Source of the DNA: Nothophaeocryptopus gaeumannii
Lineage: Eukaryota; Ascomycota; Dothideomycetes; Mycosphaerellales; Mycosphaerellaceae
DNA length: 64,000 nt
Assembly (NCBI GenBank): GCA_031771865.1
Contig: JASISA010000023.1
Coordinates: 372,001-436,000, forward strand
Direction of reading: 5' to 3'
Position 1 is the first letter of the stretch. Every line of letters begins with the position of its first letter. Below are positions 33,820-45,830 of the stretch, in pieces. Both the position numbers and the translations under genes were made by a program. The notes beneath the pieces are model-generated. The model saw only the letters and a program-made list of their open reading frames with translations, was not told the DNA's origin and made no database searches.

Positions 33820-34688
33820 TCAATTCAATACCATGCCTCCATCGCTCCTCACGACACTTCCGGTGCAATTTCCGTCTTTCATACAGTGGAGATACGCCTC
33901 GGCCACATCCTCCACCATCCCAACACTTCCCGTCATCGTTCTACCTACAATCCCACTGAACAACTGCTCCCTCTGCTCCGCTTCCAGCCCCATCCAAATC
34001 TCGGTATCAACAGCTCCGACCATAACAACATTCACGCGCAACGGCTTCATGTCAAGAGCGAGGTTCTGCGCGAGACCAATCACCGCTGATCTCGAACCAG
34101 CGGGGACGGACCAATTCGGAAGCGGACGAAGGGTCACGATGCCAGTTGTGAATGTCAGAGACGAAGTCGAGCCTGGACGAATGTAGTTCGGGAGATGTTT
34201 CGCCAGCATAAGAGGAGCTACATAGCGGACTGTCTCTGCTGCGTGGATAGCTTCGATGCTAGCTTCGGCTAGGTGAACGGGAGCATTGGTATTGCCAGCT
34301 GTGAAGATGACGTGGTCGAAAGTATTGGTTCCAGAGTCAGTGGCAGTGGTGAGAAGGTTGAGGATGTTGGTTTCGAGAGTCGCTTCGGAGGAGAGATCGC
34401 ATTGGATTCCGAAGATGCGGTCTTCGCGCGATGCGGTTGGATATGAGGTCTTCAGGGAGGTGACTGCTTTGGATATTCGATCCTGGGAGGAAGATGAGAT
34501 AATTACTGTGCCGTCGTGTTCGAGAACTGCTTCGGCGACTGCGTAGCCGATGCCTGGGAAGGTCAGCGTTTGGACATTTTTCATAGTCTAAGGAGCTGAT
34601 TCGCGGAGCTGTGCGTACCTGACGAGCCGCCGATGATGAGCACACGCTTCCCTTTGAGTTTCGAGAGGTATTTGACTTGGTCTGCCAT
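33820..34688 (-). CDS. Short-chain dehydrogenase/reductase family protein, atypical active site
   Basis: Exons 34619-34688 and 33820-34553, joined by a 65-bp GT-AG intron, give 267 residues. The junction creates the nucleotide-binding turn GGSSGIG near residues 20-26, and FTAGN stands where NNAG is usual. In the catalytic region the usual Tyr-x-x-x-Lys is absent: the aligned stretch reads NWSVPAGSRSAV, with Pro and Arg at the two key places. The SLTF serine region is partly kept. It may be a non-catalytic or differently working SDR; I recall a fungal subgroup with a similar PxPxW motif here. Substrate unknown. The gene is convergent with the sugar transporter. Confidence 0.82.
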
Positions 34689-35871
34689 TGTTGTGATCGC
34701 TTTTCTAAATCTGACAAGGCTTCACGTAGTGAGAGTACTTCGCATTTCTATTATGACCTCCTACCTCTCGAGAGCTCCGGCCACATAGAGACGCTCTTAT
34801 CGCCGGAAATGCACATAATTTCGACTCCTGTTGTAGGGAGACATTCCTGCTAAGTCCATGATCTCGAGCACACCTCTTCTCACGGCATGCTCTGGGGCGG
34901 CTGTTGCGGGCATGCTGCCGGGGCCGAAAATTTCGAGACCGAGATGTACGCTCTATATGGCGCTCTGGTCGCATTCTCATGGCTTGCCCAGTGGTCACTG
35001 ATGCAGGAACACGAACATTGCGATTGGTTTTGCTCATCGTCTTCTCAGGCTTCAATCTTGAAGGCTTCGTATATTAGTCTGCTCTTGTCGTCGGCAGAGC
35101 TGGGTCTGAATGTGAAGGTTGTTCTTCTCACTCCAAGCGCGATTGAGTCTTCTCCATGCGATCCTCGCAGAGATGACAACAGGTCTCGTATAAGCAAATG
35201 TGTGGTTGAGATTGAAAGGTTCCATTTGAAGCGTGATGCGGAGAGTGGAGACTCCAAGGTGGAGACGCGTTAGGCTCACGCTAGCGGCAACTCTGAATTC
35301 CGATCTGATCAAGAATTGCAAGCGGCGAAGTGGAGATATGCATTGCTTCTTTGCACCTCATGGACAGGCTTCGTAAATCATGTGAGAATCATGGAGGTAT
35401 AAGATGTCTCATACAAGCTCACCGAGGGTCATCGAAAATGGATCAATGCAATGCAGTGCGATTCGTGATCGATTATGGTATGCTTGGCATGTGAAAAGCC
35501 GCTAAGTGCCGCCTATGAAGTTACGCGAGGATCCCTGCCCGCAGTCATGATGCTGCGTCACCGCGGAGTGAGCTTTGAAAGGTGTGAAGAAGTGAGGCGC
35601 ATTGTGCTTCCAACTTCCAGTCTTCAACAACATCACACAAAACAAAACCTCTTCGATTGCATCACTCGTTGCGCAGAGATACCCACAATGAACCGCTCCT
35701 AGCACCACCGACATGGTCCCGGAGGATCAGTGCGATTGAACATCATCACTCCGTAACGCGGACCCATAGCTCCACACAGCTGCTCCGGACGAGGGAGCCA
35801 CTTCCCGATCACATATACATCCCCATCACCGCCAATTTCCTCACTCTCTGATCCTTCTTTCTGGGAGAGCA
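34689..35871. promoter_or_regulatory. 1.2-kb divergent intergenic region (SDR / GUT2)
   Basis: No gene is supported here. The region must hold the upstream controls of both the minus-strand SDR and the plus-strand glycerol-3-phosphate dehydrogenase. Confidence 0.5.
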
Positions 35872-38509
35872 ATGGCAGTGAGGAGTCGCTCACAAAAGAT
35901 CCTCCGCGGATTGGGTTACGCCGCCGGCGCTGGTGTCATCGGAGCCGGCTCACTTTACCTCATCTACCGACCACGCGATGTTCCCGGCCTCGATGCTGCG
36001 GCCGTGCCACCACCAACATACGGCGAGGGCGGCATTTTTCGCCCCCCAAACTTCCCACGCGTTAAGAGCAGAGCAGAGCAGATCGCCGACCTGAAGTCGA
36101 GCGCAGGGCTTGCTTTTGAGCAGGCCAAGAACAAGGTCAAGGGAGCTCTTGGCGTCGAGCAGGATACCGTGAGCGAGAGCAACGAGTACGACTTGCTGAT
36201 CATTGGAGGTGGCGCGACTGGTTCTGGCATTGCGCTGGACGCTGCATCGCGAGGCCTAAAAGTCGCATTGGTCGAACGCGATGACTTCGCGTCCGGCACC
36301 AGCAGCAAGAGCACCAAGCTCGTCCACGGTGGTGTGCGCTATCTGGAGAAGGCTGTCTTCGAACTGGACTACAACCAATATAAGTTGGTCAAGGAAGCTC
36401 TGCGCGAGCGGAGATGGTTCCTCGATACCGCACCGCATCTCTCGCAATGGCTTCCCATCATGATCCCTGTGCAGAAGTGGTGGCAGGCGCCCTACTTCTT
36501 CGCTGGTACCAAGTTCTACGACTTCCTGGCTGGCTCTGAGAACATCGAAACTTCCTACTTCATGACCCGCAGCAAGGCACTGGACGCATTCCCTATGCTC
36601 AAGAAAGAGGGCCTCTTTGGAGCTCTGGTCTACTACGATGGCGCACACAACGACTCTCGGATGAACGCTTGTCTTACCATGACTGCTGCTCTTTACGGCG
36701 CTACTGTGGTCAACCAAATGGAGGTCACTAGTCTTGAGAAGGACGCCAATGGCCGCCTTTGCGGAGCTCGCGTCAAGGATCTGGTTCCTGAGAAGGATGG
36801 CTACAAGGGAGAGGCATTCACCATCAAGGCTAAGGGAGTCATCAACGCTACCGGACCTTTCACCGACGCCATCCGCAAGATGGATGACCAGAAGGTCCCT
36901 GAAATCGTCGCTCCCAGCTCTGGAACCCACGTCATTCTTCCTGGATACTACTCACCGCAGAACATGGGTCTCATTGATCCTCGCACCTCGGACGGCCGTG
37001 TCATCTTCTTCCTGCCATGGCAAGGCAACACAATCGCCGGTACTACCGATTCACCTTGCGAGATCGAGCAGAATCCAATTGCACAGGAGAACGAGATCGA
37101 ATGGATTCTGAAGGAGGTCCAGAACTACCTGCAGCCAGAGATCAACGTCCGTCGTGGCGATGTCCTCGCAGCATGGTCTGGTATTCGTCCTCTTGTCCGC
37201 GATCCAAAGAAGGCAAAGTCTGAAGGTCTTGTCCGCAATCACCTGGTCACCACTTCCGAATCTGGTCTTCTCACCATATCTGGTGGCAAGTGGACTACTT
37301 ACCGCCAAATGGCTGAGGAGGCAGTCGATGAAGCTATCAAAGAGTTCCAGCTGCAGCCCAAGGGCGTCCAAAACCCACCTCTCGTCAGTGGTGTCGAGGG
37401 TTTCCACGAGAACATCACCTTGGACGGCTCCTGCCAAACCCACAAAGTCCGCCTTGTCGGTGCTCACGGCTTCTCCAAGACTCTATTCATCAATATTATT
37501 CAGCACTACGGCATTGAGACTGAGGTCGCCAAGCACCTTTGCACTTCTTACGGTGATCGCGCCTGGACTGTCGCCGCACTCTGCGCTCCTACCGAACACC
37601 GCTTCCCTGTCCGTGGAACTCGCATCTCCGAGCTGTACCCCTACGTCGATGGCGAGATACGCTACGCCGTGCGCCACGAATACGCCCAGACCGCCGTGGA
37701 TGTCCTTGCCCGACGAACACGACTGGCCTTCTTGAACGCGCAGGCAGCCCTTGAGGCTCTCCCCCATGTCATCGACCTCATGGGCGAAGAGCTCAAGTGG
37801 AACAAGACGAGAAAGCAGCAAGAGTGGAACAACACCGTCAGCTTCCTTCAATCGATGGGTCTGCCGAAGAGCAAGCTGAATCTCACCCGGGAGCAAGTCG
37901 AGAAGGGAATCGTTGGAAAGTACGAGGACGAGGAATATGGGCTTTATGCCCGACATGGTAAGTACCACCACCGCCGTGAGCCAATTTCTCCCATGGTGTG
38001 TAGCGGGCGCTCCCGTCGAGGGCGACCTACCACGCAGCGCACAGCGAATTCCAACTGCCGGAAGCCCGTCCAACGTTCTGGGAAGCTTTTCGCTCACACG
38101 TTGGCGATATCCGCTACGCCATCCAGGAGAGCTTCGCAGACCTCATATTCTGGATACTCTTCGAGCGCTTCTGGTACCCGACCCTGTTCCGGATGTTCTC
38201 GCCCTTCTATGTGGGTATAGTCCATCTGCTTGGAACAGGGGAGGGTCGCTTACGCCACGAGCTTTTGCTCGATGCCTTGGAAGAGTTGGAGAACTAACCT
38301 TTGCTTTTGGAGCCATTGCCAGTGGTGTCCGATAGGAAGCCGGTGGTCTTAGAACGCGCTGATCGATGGAGAGGAAATGGTCGTTCTTACTGTGTACTTA
38401 GCTAACTCACTTCTTTTCAGACAAGCCTGACGAGGTGCTCGACTCCGACGCGAAGCTCATCAGCGGACGCAACCCAACGATCGGCAAGGAATCGCCTGCG
38501 AACGCCTAG
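35872..38509 (+). CDS. GUT2: FAD-dependent glycerol-3-phosphate dehydrogenase, mitochondrial
   Basis: Two exons (35872-37957 and 38421-38509) give 724 residues. The enzyme oxidises sn-glycerol 3-phosphate to dihydroxyacetone phosphate and passes electrons to ubiquinone at the outer face of the inner mitochondrial membrane. The Arg-rich start plus a hydrophobic segment at residues 15-31 fit mitochondrial import and anchoring. The FAD site IIGGGATGSG lies near residue 105. SSKSTKLVHGGVRYLE, TGPFTD and ISGGKWTTYR are family signatures, and the C-terminal DAO_C domain ends EYGLYARH. The 463-bp last intron is about nine times longer than its neighbours. It contains an in-frame alternative 3' exon (38038-38297) that would replace the last 29 residues with 86 residues including a hydrophobic stretch. 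Confidence 0.95.
38038..38297 (+). other. Candidate alternative last exon of GUT2
   Basis: From the acceptor ACCACGCAG at 38,037 the frame continues from exon 1 to a TAA at 38,295. It encodes a Trp/Phe-rich, protein-like segment (for example ADLIFWILFERFWYP), giving a 781-residue isoform. Other frames are also open locally, so coding is not certain. Confidence 0.35.
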
Positions 38510-39646
38510 ACGAACGGTACTGGACTACGAGCTTACCACACATCCGAGAACGAACGATTGCGATCGACGACGAAAATCTCGGTCAAAGAGGAGAGGATCA
38601 ACGGCACACACGACAGCTGTGATGGTCCACGGAGACGAGGGATAGAGGGATATGATACGGATAGATAATGAAGCTTGCATGCTTCGACAGCTTCGTCATT
38701 GAGCGTGCTGCATGGGACGGTGTATATGGTGCTCAGGATACCCACACGCGACGGTGCTGGAGGGTTAGATACTGAGTGCTGTCATGTGTTTTGCATTCAC
38801 AGTTGTATGAAAAGATGGATGATTAATTCTTCACTTACTTCATTTCACGTCTGGATGTCGATTACCTGATGGTCTGCGGCATGACCACGGAAGCCGACCC
38901 CGTCGCTGTGCACAGACCTCTTCGTGAGGTACATGAGTATCTTCGGCTTCTTTTACCTTTTCCTCTCTGTTTGCTACACATCCCGAACTTGAACAAACAT
39001 TTCCAGTCATGACCTCATCTGCTTTGAGCGAAGGACAGGCCTGAATCAGGAGAGGCAGCGTAGCATGGTGCATTTGAGATCGGATCGATGCCGCCAGCAA
39101 ATTGGCTCTCCGGATATTCCTACGATTGGATACACAATCATCGACTAGCCTCGCCAAGACAATGCTATCGGTCTTGCGGGCTGAGATGACCTTGATATGT
39201 TGCATCAGGAGGGTGTCGAAACCCTAGGGGTAAACGAAAGCTTTTCTCGATGATGCTGTTAAGGGGAGCGATGAGTCGGATTATGATTGGGGTACTTTGT
39301 AGTCTGGATCTAAGCTATAGCCATCTATATAGTCTTGGATAGGTTTGATGGGATCTTGGATGGAGAGGTTGATGACGCCTTGGGTGCCTGTGTGGGGAGG
39401 TGGGGACATGGCTAGGTTAGGACCGCAGCAGCATCTGAAGTATACATATAGTACATCGATTTCATTTGCGAACTGATGCAAAATGCGAGGAAATCATTTT
39501 CGATGTATTTAATGTTTGATAGAGGTGGCTTGTTGTCGTCGTCGATAAGAGGCTCGGCCCGAGGCAAGTCTTCCTGCGAGGATGCCAGCTGGTATGGTAT
39601 ACGCGCGTTCCCCATACAAGATGGTTGCGCCTTCAGCCTGCATGCA
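38510..39646. other. Intergenic, convergent 3' ends of GUT2 and an SDR
   Basis: Small frames only; I see no gene, RNA gene or repeat. Confidence 0.5.
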
Positions 39647-40463
39647 TCAACCAGTCGATGTGATACAGGTCCCCGAGTCGACTCTGATGACTTCACCTGT
39701 GACTCCCTCCGTCTTCGCCAAAAACAAAAACGCATCAGCAACATCATCCACAGTCGTGACCCGCTTCAAGACCGACATATCCGTATACTGTTTCAACTTC
39801 TCCGCCGGTAGCCCTTGAACCCTCTCAGTCTCGGTCAAGCCCGGACAGACTGCATTGACTCTGATCTGGGGCCCTTGGCTTTGAGCAAGACATTTAGCCA
39901 GATGATTTGCTGCTGCTCTGACGACGGGGTATGCCAATGATGAGCCGTCGGTGATTAGACCGGCGACAGAGGACATAATGAGGAAGCAGCCTCCCTCGGA
40001 ATTGGCGTTGAAGGTTGCGTGAGCTTCTTGGAGGAGGAAGATGTTTGACTTTAGGAGGCAATTCCAGGTGTAGTCCCAGTCTTCGGATGATAGCGCGAAG
40101 AGGTCGTTGAAGGGTGCCATCTTGGTGTTGCCGGCATTCGATATGATGACATCAACACCTCCCAGCTTCTCAATGGTCTGCTGGACTAAGGATCGATTGT
40201 CGGCTTCTTTGGACATATCTCCTGGGATGATGGCTGTCTTGATGCCATGCTTCTCGCTCATTTCCTTCCCGAGCTGGCGGAGTTGAGATAGTTGATCGCT
40301 ATGTTGGCCCCTTCTGCTGCGAATTTGCGGACGCAGGCGGCGCCGATGCTACCAAAACATCCATGAATCAGTGTAACCGTTATAGTATCGTTTGGCACAC
40401 ATAGATTTACCCTCTGGCACCACCTGTTACAAGTACATTCTTGCCCTTCAAGTTCCAAGTCAT
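39647..40463 (-). pseudogene. Short-chain dehydrogenase/reductase with frameshift and Lys-to-Arg change
   Basis: The first exon (40411-40463) and a 62-bp intron lead to TGGARGIG, the NAD(P)-binding turn. The rest (39647-40348) shows ISNAGN, IMSSVAG and a PG..ET region typical of classical SDRs. Near 40,262-40,275 the frame breaks: INYLNSAS runs into a TGA, and the protein continues one base out of frame at KEMSEKHG. The catalytic Tyr-x-x-x-Lys reads YPVVR, so the lysine is arginine, one transition from AAA. Together these suggest a decayed or inactive reductase, unless the base is a sequencing error. With the frame restored it would be about 250 residues, normal for the family. Confidence 0.75.
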
Positions 40464-41114
40464 CGTTGCGGCTAGCACAGAGTCAGGCTTTGAAGTGAGT
40501 AAATGTCTTCCTGTTGACGATATAAGGCCCCAACGCGGTGGCTGAGATCGGCCCGAACGAAAAACCAAGACTGATGTACGGCTTTATCTTATGAGCATTC
40601 GACATTCTGAGTGCTGGAGATGAAGTCGGCTTTACCATAAAGTCCGACATAGCTGAAGCGTCGATTCAACGATGTGAAGCCCTTCTTGTGGTCTGCACAA
40701 GAGTCACACAGGATGAGTGTACACTGCACACTCCGACCCTACTCCAATTTGACTTCGAAGGAGCGCGGGCTCCTGCAGATTGTCAATGGCCCGCCATGCT
40801 TTGTGGTCAAGACGGTTCATCAAGCTCCTCAGCATGAACCCTTTTCGGTCGCCTTTAGAGCTCTGTATTTCCGGAGCATGTTCCCAATAGGCATAAATGC
40901 GAGGAGAGCGTGTCATGTCGATGAGAAGTGTCTTGTCCGTGGATGCCTCAGGTGTCTACAGCCAAGCCCTACAACGCGCCTTCCTTGACGCGAACCTCGC
41001 AGAACCAACGCATCCCCCTCCTCCTCCTCCTGATGCCGACAATGCTGCTCATCGATATATGCTGACACTCTCAATGCTTCTCGTTACGAAGCTTGACCTA
41101 CTCGACACTTGACC
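40464..41114. promoter_or_regulatory. Divergent intergenic region (SDR / GPI10)
   Basis: No gene is supported. The region contains the upstream controls of both flanking genes and a C/T-rich tract near 41,010-41,035. Confidence 0.45.
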
Positions 41115-42906
41115 ATGGCTGGGACTGATGGTGTGAAAACACAAGTGGTCATCTTCGCGGCTCTTGTTCTGTTCCGCATAGTCAACGCCCACTTCGTCCA
41201 GACCTTCTTCCAACCAGATGAATACTTCCAAGCGCTGGAGCCAGCATGGCTGCTCGCGTTTGGTCCACAAAGCGGTGCTTGGATGACTTGGGTACCTCAT
41301 AGCAGGCCTTCAGGAATGAATCTTCACTGATAGCGCGTCTCAGGAATGGAAAGAACGCCTCCGAACCTCAGTGCACCCCTATCTCTTCGCTGCTGCATAC
41401 AAGGCCATGAACAGCATTTGCATATTCCTCGGAGCTAATGACCGGGTACGAGCAAACGCTCTTGGTGCAGCACCAAGACTTCTCCAAGCTTTCTGGGCCG
41501 CATCGATGGATCACTTCACCTGGCGCCTTGCTACGAATTTATATGGAGCACAAACATCAGCCTCTTACGCGGCCCTAGCAATGACAGTACTGAGCCCCTG
41601 GCAGTGGTTCTGTTCTGTTCGAACTTTCTCAAATTCCTTGGAGGCCACGTCGACCGTCATTTCACTTTGGCGCTTTCCGTGGGATTACTTCTTGGAAGAC
41701 GATAGAAACACGAACGGAAAGGAGGGCAAGCGGCGAGCGACTGCTCGCGGCCTCTATCCAGCCTTGGTCCCGGCGGCCGCATCTTTCTATTTGCGACCTA
41801 CCAACATCATCATCTGGGCTTCTATCAGCGGAGCGCTGGTGCTCACCAATCGCAGAGTTGATAAAGCCTTAACGCTGCTACAGGCTGCAGTACTGATCGG
41901 CACCAGTGTTGCCGTTGCGTTCGCAAGCGTGGACCGCATGTTCTATGGAGAATGGGCGTTTCCTCCTTTTCGGTTCCTATACCTCAACGTCGTCCAGTCC
42001 CTGTCGATATTCTATGGAAGAAATCGGCCCGATTACTATTTCACAGAAGGACTGCCGCTTCTACTAACGACTGTATTGCCCTTTGCAATCTTAGGTATTT
42101 GGCAGGCTCTGCGATGGCAAACCTTCTCAGCTCAAGTTGCGATATCACAACGGATTCGATTCACATTTGCCATCGCTGTGGCTTCTACGACCTTGACTCT
42201 GTCGGCAATTGCACACAAAGAAGTCCGCTTCATTTATCCATTGCTGCCAATGCTGCACATACTGGCCGCGACGCCCGCCGCATCCTTTTTTGCCAAACAC
42301 GAGAAAGTGCGGTCGATCTTGCTGTTGCTGGGCGTGGCTGCAAATGTCTTCATTGCTTACTACGTGAGCGTGGTTCATCAGCGAGGAGTGATTGATGTTA
42401 TGCACTACCTTCGACATCGTCAAGAATCCTGGTTCGACAGCGCTATTACTGGCAATCTATCACCCTCGACACCAACTAACATCTCAGCTGGCTTCCTAAT
42501 GCCGTGCCACAGCACGCCTTGGAGAAGTCATTTTGTCTATCCCGAGATCAACGCTTGGGCACTCACTTGTGAGCCGCCTATCGGGCTGAGCTCCGAAGCT
42601 AGAGCTACCTATCTTGATGAGGCCGATGTCTTCTACTCCGATCCCAAGGCCTGGCTTGACACGAACATGCAGGATCGAAAGTCTGTGTCCGCGATCGACT
42701 CATTCAATGCGGCAAGCACTTCGAACGAAACTCTGAACCGACGACCATGGCCGCAATATCTCGTGTTCTTTGCACAACTGGAGCCCACCCTGCAATCGGT
42801 GCTTCAAGGAAGCAAGTATAAAGAGTGCAGGAGGTTCTTCAACACCCATTGGCATGATGACTCCCGTCGACACGGCGAGGTGGTAGTCTGGTGCATGCGC
42901 CGATGA
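41115..42906 (+). CDS. GPI10: GPI mannosyltransferase 3 (third mannose), PIG-B type
   Basis: Exons 41115-41291 and 41344-42906, with a 52-bp intron, give 579 residues. This ER membrane enzyme (GT22 family) adds the third, alpha-1,2-linked mannose to GPI precursors from dolichol-phosphate-mannose. The amino terminus has the family's luminal loop FFQPDEYFQALEPAW with its acidic pair. The exon junction restores MTWEWKERLR, and the HKEVRFIYPLLP box near residue 370 is diagnostic. Many hydrophobic segments span the protein. The ATG at 41115 is the first in frame. Length is near that of the yeast protein. Confidence 0.93.
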
Positions 42907-44607
42907 CGGGTGCAGATGTGGACCTGACGGCGGCAAGTTTGCAACCCAAATCACTGCTACCGCACTGCGATGACTTTCAAAGCCTCCATACTACGCCCTC
43001 GGCTCTGCACCCCACAACGAGAACGTCTACGCTACTGCACGGAACCTTCTGCGCGTCGCCTTGGCATATGAGCGCATACGAGCCAACTTGCATCGTGGTA
43101 TGGTCTTGGCACAACGATACAGCTCCGAGGCCTATTCGCCTCATTTCCATGGCACTATCCTTGGCTCGCCTCCTCCTCTGCTGGCCACTCGCACAAGTTA
43201 TGTCGCATACCGTCCAATGAACTCAGTCTAACAAGACGTGTCCGCAAGCGACTTTGAAGCACTACGACAATGCTCTCTCGTGGTAATCATAGCAGCACCA
43301 GTGCGAGTTCATTGCGGACCCTTCATTCCTTCGGACATTTTTGGCCAACACTGCCCAGTCGGCTCTCCTCCAAGCGATCAACGCTAGAGCTAGTGTAACG
43401 AGCTATCTAGCAAGCTTAATGTACATGCATATACGCACAGGACACAACGACATCATCGCATAGCAGACGCCGTTGATGGCTTTATGAGGCTGAGGAGCCT
43501 GCAGTTCTCCGCGGCGCCTTTTCACATCACGGAACCTCCAGCTGGTGTTCTTGAATTACGGGCGCCAAGGGATGGGACAACCGTTCAAGCACAGTGTCTA
43601 AGCCATACATCCCAAACTCGCATCTTGAGTTTGGAGATATCTCTTCAAGTGACTACGCTGTGCCACATACACGAAATGTCGACTACGCAGCCAACGTACT
43701 GAGCATTGCCCAGGGCATCTAGAGGTTGATACCGCGGCGCACGTCCATACAAGCTGTGGGCTTACGCTATGACAACTCGCCCAACGGTGCCCAGGAAGTC
43801 CTGACATATACTGCTCTTAGCACTCACGACAAGACAATATCAAGTCTACCTCAATCGTCAGTACGTACCGCTTAAGCGCAGAGGACAAAGACTGCTCCAG
43901 CCATGCGTCCAAGACGCGGAGAATTGCTTGGTACACCAAATGTCAAACTCTAAATTTGCCTACCTCTTTGGGACCCTTGGCGGCCTGATCCGCTCTTGAC
44001 TATACCGCATTCATCATTATTCCAAGGCGCAGTCAGAACAACGTGTGCTCGGCACTGTTGCCACTTTCACGCGAGGTTAGCACGTGCTTGACTAGGCTCA
44101 AGTATTCCTACCACGACGTTGACTTGCGGCAAATTCCCACTACGCCTCCTTTGCGTCTGTCTCAACGCCCAGCACGCCAACACCGCCGAGTCTATCACCC
44201 TATGTCCCGGCTGATGACCTACCCGTCTTGTGTGCCGGAGATGCTCTGGTAGACAAGCAATCTTGCTGCGGTATCTCAGCTCTCAGACCATGTCTTTCTA
44301 GCGTCAATCCCAAACGAGACGTATACGTCCGCGACGATCGTCATTGTAGTCCTTGGATACTTGGCAAGTACAGACCAAGTGTCAGTTCACCTGCGTCAGC
44401 TATGAAGCCTTGCGAACGAGCGCTAGAATGAAGAAAGATACATAAGGACCCAGCGTCACCTGTCTTATGTACGACCATCAGCCAACAACAGCCTCAACAA
44501 CAGTACCAGCCTCAACAACAGTACCAGCTTCAACCCAGCTTCAATCGCTTTAATCGATCACTCGTTCAGATAACAGTATTCACAACAACAATCCCAAAAC
44601 AATCAAA
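42907..44607. other. 1.7-kb intergenic stretch, no gene seen
   Basis: Short frames lack motifs. Just before the secreted-protein gene, near 44,480-44,540, the leader holds two to three imperfect copies of an 18-base CAACAACAGTACCAGCCT-like unit. Confidence 0.5.
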
Positions 44608-45315
44608 ATGAAGGGCTCTATCGTCGCACTCTCCCTCCTCACCGCGGTCGCTACCGCCATGCCAGAGGCATACGGCTGGGGCAAGGGTGATGGAAAGGGA
44701 GCATTGAAGGGTGGAAAGGGAAAGGTATGCAATCCCAATTCTCAGCTGAGTATTTTATGGCTAACAGTCTCCACAGACCGAGGGCTTCCCAATCCCATTC
44801 ACCTCAACCTACAGCATCAAGGCCACCCCTGACCAGGTCATCGACAGCAATAATGTCGCTACCGGTGGTCTCCCAGTAAGTTCCCCTTCCGAACCATTCT
44901 CAACGCTAGAACAGCTCACACTGACTGTTCCTATCAGGGCGCCTACGGCTTCTACGACTTCGGCATCAACACCGACCTCGACACAATCTGCTACTACATC
45001 CGCCTCTACAACTTCCGCGGCAACTACCAATCCCCCGCCGACACCGCTACTCATATCCACGAAGCCGTCAAGGGAAAATCCGGTCCACCCCGTCTTGCGT
45101 TCCCCAACCCCAAGGAAATCCAAGGCAAAGATTACCGTGTGAGTGTGGGTTGTTTGACGGGGCCATTCGAGACGGGGGTGGTGAACAATGCGACGGGGTT
45201 GGATACGGCGGCGGGTTTCAAGGTTGCTCAGATTGAGAAGAATCCGGCGGGGTTCTTTGCGGATGTGCATTCTAGTGAGGCTGTTCCTGGGGCGATTCGT
45301 GGGCAGCTTGCTTAG
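44608..45315 (+). CDS. Small secreted CHRD-domain protein
   Basis: Three exons (44608-44724, 44777-44875, 44938-45315) joined by 52- and 62-bp GT-AG introns give 197 residues. Residues 1-17 form a signal peptide, followed by a Gly/Lys-rich linker (GKGDGKGALKGGKGK). The rest is one CHRD domain (first seen in chordin), with the ATHIHEA histidine motif and the typical GAIRGQL end. Fungal CHRD proteins are secreted and mostly uncharacterised; a cell-surface or extracellular role is inferred. The start ATG follows an A-rich leader (CAATCAAAATG). Confidence 0.85.
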
Positions 45316-45830
45316 TCGTTGTTATGTGAAGATGAGGGATGAGGGGGTTTGGGAAGTGGCATTCATGACATGGCAACGTCTGACTACGGTACGATTTGAT
45401 CGAGTAATTGTAATCTGTACAGTATAGCATTTAACATTTTGGAAATTTATCTTGGAAAATTCCATGACGTGTCATGCACTATTGCACTTCACAGTCCTTG
45501 AAATTCTGTCCTCTAACCGGTCTTTGCGTCACTATTGATACAGGTATCTTAGGATCGTATAGAGAGAACGCACGATAGAGTGGAGAAAAAAGCGAGACGA
45601 ACTTGTGAAGCACGTTTCAACAACCGAACGCTTCGATCAGTGCGCCTGTATCATTCATTACTCGTCTTTTAGAGATTTACCACCCGAGTGGAGCTCTTCG
45701 CTCATGCAATACAATGCAATGCAATACTGTACATTACGCTTCAATCTGTCGAGTCGTGTCGTCTCAAGACCCTAATCTGTCGTTCTCTATGCCTTACTGT
45801 TTGATCTTTTTCCCTCGTGGAATGTATCAT
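45316..45830. other. Intergenic, convergent 3' ends
   Basis: This 515-bp gap between convergent genes holds no recognised feature except a CAATACAATGCAATGCAATA direct repeat near 45,705-45,725. Confidence 0.5.

Noticed and set aside
44809..45270. Val-rich minus frame opposite the CHRD gene
   Set aside because: It is antisense to an exon that has a clear signal peptide, introns and domain.
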